DNA from: Certhia americana
Lineage: Eukaryota; Chordata; Aves; Passeriformes; Certhiidae
Direction: 5' to 3'
Length of the DNA stretch: 64,000 nucleotides
Assembly (NCBI GenBank): GCA_018697195.1
Contig: CM031879.1
Span: 20,377,998 to 20,441,997, forward strand
Shown here: piece after piece, positions 1 through 14,400 of the stretch
Position numbering within the stretch: position 1 is the first letter of the stretch
How the letters are laid out: every line of letters begins with the position of its first letter
Made by a program: the position numbers and the translations under genes
The notes under the pieces: model-generated
Databases searched by the model: none
The model's input: the letters and a program-made list of their open reading frames with translations, nothing else
Told to the model about the DNA's origin: nothing

Positions 1-2306
1 TGTCATGAGTCTGATGATGATACTCAGCTATATCCCTGTGCTCTGAGTTCTTTCCCTGCCCTGCATTAATCCTTGATGGAGATCTCCAGATGGGTAAATC
101 AGAGCTGCCATGACCTGAACCCTGGGAAAACAGAATGCTCATGGATTTGTTGACAGTTCTCTTGTGAGTGTGTACCCACATACAGAAGGAATCCTGTCAA
201 GTAACAATAAGTCTTGGCATAATTTTGGAAAATTTCACTTCCCTGTAAAGACTGCTGTCATCATGTTAGGAAAATGATTCAACTTTTTAAGTTGAACACC
301 TTTATTGCTTGTGACTTTTTAAAATGTCATGTTGGCTTCAAAATAACAAGTCACCATCCTGCCCAAGAGGCTTCATTACTGTAATTGCCAGAGCAGTGCT
401 ACTAGCAGAGCATTTCTGCAGTATGCTCAGAAAACACTAAACTACAAGCTTATCCCTTCAAGTAACTGTGATTGCCTGATTAATTACAGTTCTTCACTGG
501 TTCACTATAAAGCAACAAGACTGATTTAATTGGCATAGTTGTATTCTTGTTATTTTTCAGCTCAAAGTTGCCGTTAACTCAGCCTAATATGCAAATGGAT
601 ACCAACAACCTTTTGTTTCTCAAAGGCAGTGCTCATCAGCTATTTACTGTGCAACATTTGTATTAATATCCAAATCCTCCTCAGTCATTTTTGTTGCTGG
701 TAAAGGGTGCTGTAGTTTTAAGATATATTAAACAACTATAAATAGAGAAAAATAGCACTGTTTTGAATTCCTGATGTACAAATAATACACCAGAACTAAC
801 CAGTTAACTATTATTTTGAGGAGCAGTGTAAATAATGGATCATGTTTATAATGGACTCACAGATATTCTCAAGGGTGGATTCTCAAGTGTTTAATAAAGA
901 GATGATCCTACACCTCTGCCTTTTTCTCAGTGGAAACCCTAATAATCTCTGCCTGCTACCTAGCTGCCTGTTTTTATAAAACTTCATATATCTGATATCT
1001 CCACCTCTGTGTCTAAAGTGGTTGGAAATTAGCTGAAAGTTTCAAAATTCTTAGCAAGAAAGGCAGTTACACAAAACCAGGGAGAGCTGATTACATAATA
1101 TTGTTTTCTCAGTTAAAGGTGAGTGATACAATATTTCCTATTACTCTACAAGGATGTGTTCACTAAAATAGTTTTTTGTTTTCAGATCATTGTATTCAAG
1201 ACAAAAAAGTAACATAGTGTCCAGACATTCAGCAACAAGGGCACTTCCTTGCAATATGAGTAACAACAGGGGACAGAAACTTGATGGCATGTTTTCCCTA
1301 TAGTCTCCAATCTCTCCCAGGTTCAGTTTGGGCTGGACATCACTCAGGGTTGGAAGGCAAAGTAGTTTCTGGAAGTTATAGAAATAATTTTGATGTGTTA
1401 GACGTGGAGTGGCATTGGTAGTAGAACAAAAGGGATTGTAATTTTAAAGGATGGTGTCCACAGTGAGCCCTGTGATCCAGGCTTTTCCTCTTAGGAAGAA
1501 AAGAAAGCTTCCTCAAAATGTGGGTTTGGTGCCCATCCAATCCAGCCTGTATGATGGAATAGGTGGGAGGAGAAACTTTCAAAAGAATTTAAAACAACAG
1601 AACACAGATGAGAGAAAACAAAGATTGCCAGGATAAAAATTTCTCTCTGTGGCTCAGCTTCAATGATTTTCATATGCACATGGGGTTATTCTTATAGGTC
1701 CTAATATAAGTGCTAGATTAAAGGGTGAACACAGACACATTCAAAACATGAGACATATATTCCCATGGTGGGAAAGGACGCTAGTGTGCTAAGAGTTAGC
1801 ATTTGCTGAGAGAGCACTTCTGGGAATACAGGGACAAGCAGTGATGATGACAAACTAATTTTCAGATTTTGAGCATGTTCAGTTTGCATGTGTATGCAGT
1901 TTTTCATGTAATAAGTCCCATCTATGAAGTAGGTAATATTCTACTGCTTATGACTAGCATTCAAATACTATTTTTTTCTTTGTTTGGGTATTTTTGTCCT
2001 GTCTTGGTGTAGAAGTAATAAACAAAATTGATATTTTTTAGATTCAGCAAAGCATATTAATAATTTTAAGAAGATGCAAAAAGGTTCTGGTTCAGTAAAG
2101 AACTTCAGTATGTACCTAGTTTTTGTTACACTGACAGTTTAAAATGTACTGCACTGTCCTTATGGATCATTTCATTTACCTTTTGTGAACTGTATTTCCT
2201 ACATAAGCTAGATCTTATAATGCCTTTGTGTACTAAAACATTTTAAGATACACTTCTTCCTATAACAAAAGGTCTGACGCTTTTGTCTCTTGTTTGTTTT
2301 TTAAAG
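1..2306 (+). other. CADPS2: CADPS2 intron, 5' end outside window
   Basis: This is AT-rich intronic DNA leading to the acceptor at 2305-2306 (pyrimidine run, then TTTTTTAAAG). No exon-like open frame with plausible splice borders or CADPS2 similarity was found, and no recognisable repeat family is visible. Confidence 0.7.
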
Positions 2307-2448
2307 CACTTTTGTGCAATGGAAAGTTTCACAAGCACTTGCAAGAAATTTTTGTTCCCATGGTTGTCCGCTACATTGATCTCATGGAATCATCAATTGC
2401 CCAGTCCATTCACAGAGGTCTTGAACAAGAGTCATGGCAACCTGTCAA
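2307..2448 (+). CDS. CADPS2: CADPS2 coding exon (MUN region)
   Basis: The exon begins with the last two bases of a codon and then reads [29 protein letters not shown] and ends QPV plus two bases of a Lys codon. The donor is AA|GTAAGT. The block '[17 protein letters not shown]' is a conserved CAPS-family signature in the Munc13-homology region. It shares only a 129-bp intron with the next exon. Confidence 0.93.
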
Positions 2449-5400
2449 GTAAGTGCTTTATACAAAATCTGAACAAAGCACCTGCCTATAGCTTTCTGAC
2501 TAATAAGGGGTTCTCCCCTGTTGTCCTCTAAATATTCTATTTTTTATTGTATTCCTACATTGTTTATTTCTTCACAGGAGCATCACCAACAGTCTTCCTA
2601 ATGTAGCTCTTCCAAAAGTTCCAAGTTTGCCTCTTAATCTTCCACAAATACCTAGCTTTACTACACCAACCTGGATGACTTCTTTGTATGACTCCACGTG
2701 TGTATTCTTCAATAACTTTCTGACTGTATATCAGCTCTGCATGGCCTTGCTAGTGTTCTGTGCAGCTGTATTTGGATTGCATGGTGTTTTTCCTCTCTTA
2801 GTTGGAAATTGTTGTTTCTTGGGAGTGAGCCAAGCATGGACTGTTAGTGAGTTGCGCTTTCTAGTGCATTAAAATGTAGCAGTCTTAAACCTGATAACTT
2901 AGAAAATCAACTTTGCAAAGGTCTGTCATAGCAGTAATGATATTTAATACTCTAAACAACCTAATGACTCTTTTGACTTAATAAGCAATGGGGAGCCATT
3001 TGGATGATTGATTTTAGATTGTAGTTTTGTAAAATGAGGCAGCCCATTATATGTTTTGCATGGGTTGATTAACTCATTTTTTATTGGTTCTGAAAATCAT
3101 TGATTGTAAATACTGTCATCAGATTAAATATCCATGTTACAGGAAAGTAGTGAAATGTTAATAATCAAGAATAGAATACCTTTTCTTTGTCTTCCTGAAA
3201 ATAAAAAATTATTTCTTTTTGATTTTTCCCAATATACAACGCTCTGTGGAAATATTCCCACAGATACAGGTCTGATTTCTTTGTGAGGACACATTAATAT
3301 GTGTTAGAGAAAGGCTCAAGAACCTTATTTTAGCAAAAGTTATATTAGGGAAGCATGAATGTGAAAGACTTCAAAAAACACACATTCAAAACACACATAT
3401 TGATAATATTTCAAGACAAGTGTTGTCTTTTCAAGTTTTATGACAGACTTAAATAGCATTGGGTCTATTTCTGCAAGAGTTAATAAAATCATAGAATACC
3501 ATGTTAAAAGGGACCTCAAGGATCATCTCATCCTATTTTCTTTGGCAAAAGTGTGGTCTAGAATGGCCTAGCACCCTGTCCAGACAAATTTTTCAAATGT
3601 ACAATATTGAGGAATCCGCCATTTCCTCTGGGGGAGATTATTCCAATGGCTGGTTGTCTTCATTGTGAAAAAATTTCTCTACTTTCTAATCAGAAACTAC
3701 CCAGAAGTAGCTCGAACCCATTGTATTTTTCATGTGACTCCTTGTAAAAAGGGGGCATTATGATTGTTGTTCTGCTGTTAATTTCCCTAAAAAGTGACAG
3801 AATTCCTCTTAATCCTTGCCTTTGGTACCTTTTGTGTTTACCATAGTAATGCTAGGTTTCTCCTGATGTGCTTATGCAAGTCATTTCAGCTTTGAATAGG
3901 AACTAATTTGCCTTCTGGAACTCAAATTCCTTTCTAGTTTCCCCAGGTTTTCAAAGGTCACTTTTCTTTTTAAAGAATAGCTTTCAGAGTTAGTTAAGAG
4001 TTGCTAATCTTAGATCTGCTCTTGTAGTCTGCTTTCTAGCAGCCCCACCCAGTAAAAATAAATTGTATAGATGAAATTTCATGTATTTTGAAAACTGAAT
4101 TTATAATTAATACAGATTTTGGTTGGGCATTATAGTGGTAGAGCTTTCCTAAATGAAGGGTTTGGTGCAGTAATATACTCCTAGACTGTTGTCAAAACTC
4201 ATGGAAGCATAGTAAAATTCAGCCATGGGCTCATCCCCATTGCACATGTTCTTGTATTTAGTTTCATGGTATATATGACACAGTATGCATAAAATCCTGA
4301 AGCAGCCAGTGAGGTTTTCATAGTATTTGGTGAGCAGCGAGGTTGGCATGCTGTGTATGATGTACACTCACCAGATGTAGCTGTCATTCTGCTGCTTTTC
4401 AAGAGAAGTGGGAGTGAGTAGTGTCTCTTACTGCAGTTCTGACCATGGTAAGGCCATCACCCCCTTTCAGCCACCCCACACAGCATTCAAGAAGAGATCT
4501 GCCACATTGCTGGCTCTGATGGAGGCACCTCCTCATGTTCTTTCCCCAAAACATAGAGCTTTGAGGTTATATTTATAAAATGAGCATGAATTGACAGTCT
4601 CAATTGCAGGCAGCATTAAGTTACCGTGGTAAGAATCTGGTATTCAGACAGTATTTTAAGAATCAGCCTATCTGCATTCTACTGAAGAACCAAGTAAATT
4701 CTTAGAATGGTCATGAATTTGGGTAAAAAAGAAAAGCAAAAACATTGCAAAGTACTTGTCCCTCCTCTCACGCTAAGGAGTTTCCTTTTTCCTCCTGATA
4801 CAGTTTCTGACAGAGGAAGTAAGTCACTTTAACTATTATGTAAAAGAAAGGAGGAGGGGTTTATTTTCTCTCTCTTCTCTCATCCCATCTTTTTCACGGA
4901 GAACATATTTACTAGTTAAGTTCTTCAACAAATAGTAATCCAATACCTTTGCTCCAGTACCTGCTAAGCAAAACCCAGAGCTTTCCCTTTTAATGTGATG
5001 AATACCCTAGCTTAGATGGACTAGATGGGTACACTGAGTTATATAAATAGTCAGCAGAGTCATCTAACTCAGGAGCACAAGTAGACTCTTTCTCTTCACT
5101 GCTTCTCCAAGTCTTTCTTTCCCAGTTCACTGTGCTCCCTCCTCCTGGCCACAAAACTGATTATGTGACCAGAAGATGACTATGTGTATCACAGAGTTCT
5201 GCTGGACTTTCCTCTTCTCTTTGAGAGTGATGACTTTGGACAATTAATCATTATCAATTTGAATTACCCAATGAAGAATCTGGAGTCAAAAAGAATGAGA
5301 ATTAGGAGTCTGTGAGCCAACTGTGTTAAAGGTTTGCTGAAGTCGCGTGTCGCTTTTATCTGTAATAGAAAGAGATTTATTATTCTCCAAACTTTACTAA

Positions 5401-8400
5401 TGTTTGTGTCCATGCTCTCAAGATTGTTTAAGTATATTCATATTCAATAGAGCCATTATGCACCTAGCCAAGAATTTTGCTGAAGAGAAAAAAGTGAAAA
5501 TATATTCACAGTTGGGCATCCATTTGTGTGCTTTGTTATGAAAATAGATTTTCCCCATTTTCACTTTAAAGTTGCTACAGATCTCTTGAACATTACTAGC
5601 AAAGATTGCTTATATTTTTTAATTAATTGTTTCTTTTTTTGTTCTTGATTGTTTGTTTTGGAGCAATAAATATATGCTACTTATAACCACATTTAGAAAG
5701 ATCCTTACCTTTTTTCCACTTCTTTTTGGGCACTGGAAAGTGAAATATGAAAAGGGGAAATTGTTATGAGTAGTTGTCTGCTTTTCTTGATTGGTCTCTG
5801 GAGAAGATAACTCAGAGGACACATTGGCTAGACATGCAGAGCACTGTGAATTACTCTTCCATTTGTCTGAAGATAGAACAAAGAACAAAAGGTTTTGTTT
5901 AAAGAACCAAAATGTTTGAATATTCTATAAAAGCTTTCAATCAGCTGCAATGAGTAGTTTTTCCTTACTTATTCATTAATTCAAATATACTATTTTAAAT
6001 TGTTCCTTATATTTTAAATACAATTTTTTTTGCATTTTCTGGACCTGGCTTTTAAGTTACATATGTGGGTGATTTTAATTGTTTATGGTTTAATTTATAG
6101 ATTATTCTTTTCAGTGCAGACATGACATAGTGTCAATAACAAGAAATATTGCAGATACACGTGTGAGGTTGTCTGTTGCTATCTGATGCCAGTCGAAAAC
6201 ATCAACTTCAGGAAAATTCAAGGCTGGGGAAACCTGGAATAAGTTATATGCTTACAGGAGAATATTCCTGTCTTGTCTTCCACCCAGAGATGCAACATCA
6301 AAGGAGTTGTGTCATCTATATTCTTGCTGCTATGGCTCATCTATGGGTGATGAGAAAGACAAGGCTGGAGCAGTCACAGTGCTCCAATAGTAATATAGAG
6401 GGAGTTGGTCTGAATATGTCTGAGCTCCTGTACTGCACCTCTCTGTGTTTGTGAGTGCTGAATGAGTCAGGGAGGCCACCTTTCATCTCTCTTCTGAGGG
6501 GCTGCATCTGCAGTGCCACATACATTCCTGTCATAGAGCTTACCTCCAGTAAAGTGGTAGGAGGCCATGGCCAGCATTTCTAAGGATGGATATTTAAAAT
6601 TATAGCCATAGGAATGATGGCATGGTAAAATCTGGCTGATCTCCTTTCTGTGGAATAAGGAGTTTTGAATAGCTAGGTCCTACTGAGCATTCTGGAAGAC
6701 AAATTTATATTGTGGGACAAATTTTATTTCCTTCCAAATATACTAATATGCAGTAAGATAGAAGACTCAAGAAACTAACTTGTTTTAGTTGCTTGATCAT
6801 TGGGTTGCCTTACTCTTGAACTAAGAGAAGTCATGGGGTAGCTCTGTCCCCAATGTCTTTAAGGGACTTTACAGTAACTGATGCCTGCAAAGGTGCCTTC
6901 CACCTCATCTGCTGGCGAAAACTAAAGTGATGGGGCTGAGTGCAACTGACACTGAAATTACTGAAAATCCTGTTCTGTTGAAGAAATTCTCAATTAACTT
7001 TCTGAACCCTAACATATATTTTGAGGGAACGTAAAGAATGAAAAGCTGGAGTTCACAAGCTGGGGGCTCACAAGGGTTGTAGTGCTTGTGCCGTGTTTTG
7101 TAAGTGGTCCCCACAAAACACTAGTGAGTAGTATGTCAGTAGTAACCTTAACAAAAATTGCAGTCATTTTTAAAATGACCATCCCTGTCCTTGGTAGATT
7201 ATAGAAGAATGGAAACCAACTGATTTTGAATGTTTTTGTTGATTGATAATATTCTTAGACATTTAATGTTTATATTTTCATATCCCAAGCCACCCTATGG
7301 AGTTTCATACGTAGGCAAGAAATTATTCACTCTACATCTACTCTGAAGTCATGTGTGGGAGTATCTTGCAACCAGTGTACTTTATTAGTGGATTGTTTGA
7401 CTAATTGCTACTGCCTAGGTACCTGGCAAGCCCAGTGGGAAGCTGCCTCTTTCAGTTGGCAGTGGATAAGTAAATTAAGGCTGCATGCCTAGGAGGCTGC
7501 ATGCAACTTCTAGATTTGATATGCTGCAGGTTGTTGAGGAAACATAGAAACATTCTGTCTTGGATCTTTTTTTTGCTGTGTTCAATGAAACCAGAAAATA
7601 ACTTAAAAGGGACCTCTCGAGATACCTGGTCCACTCTCCCAGTCAAAGTGTCACCAAATGCAAAGTCAAATTCCTATTAAAGTAAATGGAAATATAAAAG
7701 GACACACATAATATTTGCATCTTTTAATGGCCAGTAACCTTCTCTTACTGCCATCACATGATTAATAAGAATGGACAACTAGACAGTACCTGAGAGGTTA
7801 AGCTTTGGCCAGCAAAGCAGTAGAGTTTATACTTAATTTTAAAACTATAGATAACTATTATAGTTTTTAAAGAAAGAAAGTCAGTTCAGTTTCCTGAACT
7901 TTTATAGACTGAAGCAGCTTTACCATGCACATTTAAATAAAAACTTTTCAATGGCCAAGAACGTGTCCTGTCCTTTCACAAAAAAAAAAAAAAAAAATAA
8001 TGGTTCTCAAATTATGGATAGAGTTTCAGTATTGATTTGAATGCAGGAATTACTCCTGTGCCAGGAAGACATAAAATATGAGTTTAGCTCTTCTTTTGCA
8101 CCACTTAGCAAACAAATTGGACATTTGTGTTTGAATATGTGAACCAGGAACAAACAATTTCTGTTGTAGCACTTTATTTTCTTTCCTCATTTTATTAGTA
8201 CAATATGTTAGTGAAATTCAAATGTCATTAGACAATGCTGAATAAAAAATTGAAGGATGAAATTCAAAATTATATGAAAAGAGAACAAAAGAATTAGTGT
8301 TTCTCATAGAATGAATTCTTCCATGAACCTGTGCCTGTTATTACATTTATTATGAATGTGAAACTTTATTTGGTAGTCTAATTAAACAAAATTAAGTGGC

Positions 8401-11400
8401 TACGACAATGTAGTAGTGAACAAAGTAGTAAATGTGCATAACAATACATTTATGTTATTATGAATACATTGGTCCTCCTGAGTTCTAAAGAATTTTCTTT
8501 GGAATTCTTATCAGGCGAAAAAGAAACTACTGTGGCAGAATAAAAAAGGATTGAATTTTATGATCTGATGATGGAAGTGATTAGTTTTGTTTCTTGAGAA
8601 AGTTTGGTTTGTTTTCTAGAAAATATGTGTTTTTATCAAGTTATATAAATACTGAGGTTTTCCCATTTCTGTCCACATATGATTTGTCTTACTCTTTTAC
8701 TCTTTTAATTCTTTTAATTAACTCTTTTAATCATCTCAAAACTTGATTTAGTCACTTTTGAATCAGAAAAGGTCTAAATAAAGCTTCTACTGCTTCACTC
8801 ACTGCCAGCATACACAACAATTGCAATATCATCTTCAATATTTCTTCGTCATATAACATAAAAAACAGTCTACACAGGATTATAAATTTTCCAGAAGCTT
8901 TGGTTGTTTTCTCTTTCTATTCCTTAATTAAACTCAGTGATGTATGAAAGTGGTCCCTCAACAGGTAGAACCCCTGTGCAGTTGTAACCTTTGCAGTCCC
9001 ATGGGCTTTTTTCCTGTTTCTGCTGTTTTCTTTCAGGACCACAATACAATACAAAATTAACAGTTACTGTGTAATGTAGGTGGTGAAAATACACATAATA
9101 CCGAAAAACCCTAAAATAAAAAGTGTGTTGCAACTGTGGAATATCCTACTATGCCCCACGAAGATATCAAAACCTGCACCATTAAAACCAGAGCTGGTCT
9201 CAGAGGCAGCCTTTCCCTTAGGCAGGAGCCCCTGCTCCCGGCTTGTCACTGCCTGGCTGTCCCCTCGCCTGGCCCGGAGCTGCACTGGGCACTGAGGCAA
9301 CACTGCAGATGGCAGCGCTGGCTGTGGTAGCAGCAGAGGAGCAAGGGGCACGTGGGTGTGTCTGGAAGGTGATGGATGCAGGTGTCAGACTGAAGCAGCG
9401 CTCCTGCTGCATCCCTGCTGCCGCTTCAGAGCCCTGAACATGAGCTGTGCTTTAATCCACCTCACTGCCCACTGCCTCGGCTAGCCCGGGGTGACCCAGT
9501 GGAGGTGCTGCTGTCTGAGGGGTGCATTAGGTGGTCAGATATAAGAGATCTAATTTTGCTGTTTCATTTGGTTCCAAATCTGACCCTGCTTTGTTCTGAG
9601 CACAATCAGTGCTTACTGATCCCTTCCATGAGAGCTGGGGTCACTTAACACCTTGATAATTCTGTTCTGTAGTCATAAGGCAGAAGAAACAAAATGATAG
9701 TAGTGATGTATTTAAACTGTTTGGATCTGAATTGGGACTATCAGGCTGAGTTTTGGTTGCTTGTGTCACTCACATCCTGAATTCAATGTTGCATAGTATA
9801 CACTAATCCTAAATGGTAACTCAGGCACTGCAGTGCAAGACATCATGAAAATGTAATTCATCTGTATTGACAGTAGAAGTGTAAATGAACTTACTGCTTA
9901 GTTTAGCTTTAAGTTGTTGCATTTTATCACAAGCAATTGTCTTTAAATTTAGCAATCAAATCAAAGTGGAAGAGCTTTAAAACATGGACAATCTGAGATG
10001 GCATAGAGCCATATTAATCCACTGGTTTTGTTTGTACACAAATTTCTTTAAATAGTTTCTCTCTTTTTTTTTTTTTTTTTTCCCACCCAGATTTGATGCT
10101 ATTCCCTTGGTTAGAATTCATGAGCATTTATCAAGGTCATGAGCATTTGTCTGGTTATCTCTTTTACAATATTACTAGCACTCTCATTTCTTTGGTAGAC
10201 TTATCTACCAGAGTTCTGAAGGCAAAAAAAAATTATGCAGAAAATCTTCACTATATTGAAAATATCCATACTATTCCTGTACCCTGTATTTTTCTTATCT
10301 TGATCTGAAACTTGAGCAATTTAATTTTCCATGCTCCCTAACCCATCTACCTCCCTATCCTGCCATAGTTCTCAGCTAACAAATGGGAAGTTATTCACTT
10401 TTTTCACCCTAAGTGGATATATTTTAAGTTTCCTACTACCATTTTCACGTTTTTTTTAATTAAGAGCAACTGTGCTAAAAGATACAGGGAATGAAGGAGG
10501 AAGGTGGTGAGATAAGGAAATTTTCTTACCTTAATTATGTGACAACTGGGATAAACATCTGTACATTTATCTTCTGTTTCTTGGGGGCTTTGTTTTGTTT
10601 TGTTTCTTATAGAAATGGATCAGCTACATCAGAAGATCTTTTCTGGAAACTGGATGCTCTGCAGATGTTTGTTTTTGATCTTCACTGGCCAGAACCAGAA
10701 TTTGCCCACCATTTAGAGCAGAGACTTAAACTCATGGCCACTGACATGATAGAAGCCTGCGTTAAAAGGTACAGTTGAAATGATCACTTAAAAATTAGGA
10801 GAGATTTGAAAATTTACACAGGAGGGGTCATGCTGGCTTGCAGAGGTATATCTATACCAGAATCCTGTAACAGGAATCAGGGCAATTCTAAAGAGGCCAT
10901 GACTTGTGTTTATTTCCAGCATCCAGCAAACAGCAATTTGGCAACATCTTGGAAATACCAAGGAGAATTTCTCTATCTGTTGTGAATAGACCCCTGGAAG
11001 TGAAAAAATCAAGGTGTTTTTTTGGGTGTTTTTTGGGGGTTTCTGTTTTTTTTTGGTTTTTTGTTTGTTTGTTTTTTTCTGTTCCATATTAGTAGCAAAT
11101 ATTAACAGAACTCAGAATTCTGTTAGAAGAAATCTTTCTCTTTTTGCACATTTCCCTCCCCCTTTACTACATTATTCTACAAGTTCAGTTAATAGTATTA
11201 TTTAATTTGTCAATTTTAGAGTACTGTCTCTAAGACAGTATTACAAACTATAGAGTGTACAATATTTCTGCATTTCTATAACAAAAAAAAATGGCTGGCT
11301 GATAGGCATCCAAGTGAAACTAAGTTTTATAATGCTAAACTTCTGAAAATGTAGTGCTGGTTTTCCTTGAGCTGTATCACAGCATTATGGGTATATTCTT

Positions 11401-14400
11401 TTAAATTAATTATAGGTGATCTGAAAAGACCTCTGTCATAGCTTTCAGTAAATATCACAGAGTTTAGAAGAAATATATGTATGTCTAGAAAATTTACAGA
11501 GATCTACAATTAAGTGCTTCAGAAGGCTTAATCGGGACATATAAGAATACAGATTTTTTTTAAAATAGAATTAACAGATTTAAAAAATAGAATGGAGAAA
11601 AATAAATTTTGTAGATAATTTGTGTTAACCATAAAATGTACAACATTAATAAGAAAGGCTAAACTAGCAGAGAATCTTTACAGATGATACAGCATTGCAT
11701 TATTTTCTCTAATCATAGTAGGAAAAAGTAGAATCTCAGGCTAACAGTGTGAGCCTGTGGCTAGAGCTAGAGTGGTGAAATCTTGATTAAAAAACTAGAA
11801 ACATTTAAAAGAAATTTTCTATTTGATTATGAGAGGGGAATGATACAGGGAATGGAATAAAAGTTAAAGCTCTACAAAGAAAGGTGGAAATACTAAAATT
11901 AGAGCACTCCATCTGTTCTAAAGAATTTTACATGGAAGCTCAGTCAATTACAGTTATCTAAGAAATCTTAGAAAAATGGTGAAATCTTAAAGCACTGACA
12001 GACTATTAGTATAATCTTAGTCTAAAAAGCATAGAAAGAGTAGCAAAGAGATTCAATGCTGCTGATACATGGATTATATTGATTTTGAGCTGGAGAAAGA
12101 AAAAAACTTTACTGTCTTATCAACAGAACTATAAAATATATTAATATTTTAGAATTAATACATAACATACCAGTTTTAATATACTAATTATCTTTTTGTG
12201 TGGCCAAAGATACTGTTAGGTATATAAAGGTAATATAGATTAGGTAGTAAAGATTAGAGTCAGGTAATAAAGATTAGAGTAGCAACTCAGAAAAAAATGA
12301 CATAATTCTTCTAATATAACGCTTCTTGTAACATTAATATGATCTTTTAAAAGGGAAATAGGATTCTTCTGTTCCCATCTTCTAAAAATATGTGAATTTC
12401 TGGTACCCACATTTAAAAATAAGGGCAGAAATTAAATATTTTATCTTTAGGTATGTTGAATTGTAGTTTATTTCAGTGACATTGCTCCTTATTTGCACTG
12501 ATGTGAGAAGAAAATAGGGGGGTTATATTACGTATCTCCTGATATGTCTTTATTTTCAATACAAATACTAGGGGTTTTTTTTAATATTGAACTCATTTTC
12601 TGTATTAAAATTCTCTTTCTCTTAAAGCCAGAAAAGGATTTTTTCATTATATTTCTTAGAAACAAGCATTTTATACAGTAAACTGCATTTTAGCATAGAA
12701 AAGCTGGGAAAAAAAAGGGGTCTTTTCCTTGCTTTAAATTAAACACAAGGAATCATATTTTTATCTAGAAAGCAAGATAATACTTCTATTGTTCGACTGA
12801 AGAAGTGCAGAACCTTGAGATTACCATCGGTGCAATTGTTTATTGAAAGGTTGATATTCTGAATATATAGGATTTTAATTCTAAAATGTTCTCATGCATA
12901 TGTATATTCTTAGGCCAACATGATCAGTAAGATTTGTATGTGTTTACTGTGGTTGTTCAGAATTATCATAAGATTTGTATGTGTTTACTGTGGTTGTTCA
13001 GAATTATCAGAGATACTCATGTTACACATTGTGTTTTACTAAACAGAACAAGAATGGCATTTGAACTGAAGCTGCAAAAGACAAACAAATCAACAGATTT
13101 TCGTATACCTTCTTATCTGTGTACAATGTTCAATGTCTTAGTTGACGCCAAGAAACAGACAGCTAAACTCTGCATACTGGATGGGGGGCAGGAGGTAAAC
13201 GGAATTTTGTATGTTTAATTCCTATGTCTGGTAGATCTGAAACATCTCATACTGTAGACTGTCCTTAGATTAATTTCAAACTACCTGAGATGCATCACAG
13301 AGCTCTGTTGGTACAGAAGTGTGCATAAGCTGATCCCTAGAAGCATCATGCAAGACCCAACTCCTCATCTTCCACCAGAGAGCACACAGAGTGCTTCTGT
13401 TATTTGTTTGACCTGTGAGTCTGTTGAACATTCAGAGGATTTCTTGACTCACAGCCCCTCCAGGACTCATGGGTTGCAACAGAAAAAAAGCCCACTTCAG
13501 GACTCCTTAGTAAAATAGAGATAAAATATTGTCCTTTGCAGACAGGTTTTAATTTAGTAAGGTTTGGTTTTAAATGGATTATAGACCCAGCATTCACGCC
13601 TAGGAATATGCTGAAAATAGAGAAAAGAAATAATTAGGTAACATAATAGAGTCTGGAATAATCTGTGAAAAGAGGGTGTGCTATGTAGGTTGGTGAGACA
13701 ACCGGGAAAAAATTAAAACTGTTCTTTCAGTGCTAATGCATTAGTGTGTAATTTGGCTTGTAATTTGCTTGATTTCGTTTTGGAGAGACAGTAAAAACAT
13801 TTTTCAGAATTTGGCAACAAAAAATGTATGTCTGCTTTAGGCACCTTCACAATTACACAATTTGGACATATTTTTTTCAGTTGATATTTGCATTTCTGTA
13901 GTGTGTTCTTCATTTCATTGACTTATCTTTTCAAGTGAGCATATTTGATGTAATTGTCTTTTTTTTTTTTCCTAATTCAATGACACACTCATGATTTTCC
14001 TGTTATACCCTGTCATCTTTATTTTTCCTTTTGGTTTTCCGTGACATGAACCAGTTTGCTTGTCAATGGGTAAGTGTCTTTTCATTTTTTTTTTAGTTTA
14101 CATTTTTTTCATTGAATATTATTGGCCACTTTTTATTTTAAATGTTAATATTGCTTTTCATATTAATTTGTTAGCCAGGCCCTCAGAGCTCCTTCTCTGA
14201 CTGTGCAACAGACTGATCATCAGCTTGTCCTGTCTTACCAGGTCACAAACTTTTGGATCCTTTCACCTCTCAGTGAGGCTCACCAGGAGTAAACCACAAC
14301 TATCACCTCTTGGTCTGAGCTGATGCTGCCATTTCACCTTTCATGTGTGAACAGGCAGTAACCTGCCAACACACATGTACACATGCTGCTCTGGGGACAG

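Larger units (their letters stand above)
2698..10612 (+). other. CADPS2: CADPS2 intron, 7.9 kb
   Basis: The intron is mostly AT-rich. It contains a CR1 fragment near 3485-3900, a shorter CR1-like scrap near 7596-7665, a poly(A) run at 7980-7997, a GC-rich patch at about 9180-9560 and a T run at 10064-10081. No supported exon was found. Confidence 0.75.

Noticed and set aside
13195..13218. Read-through frame after the CADPS2 exon at 13047 (VNGILYV then stop)
   Set aside because: A good donor (GTAAAC) and a clear next exon exist. The extension is only what intron retention would give.
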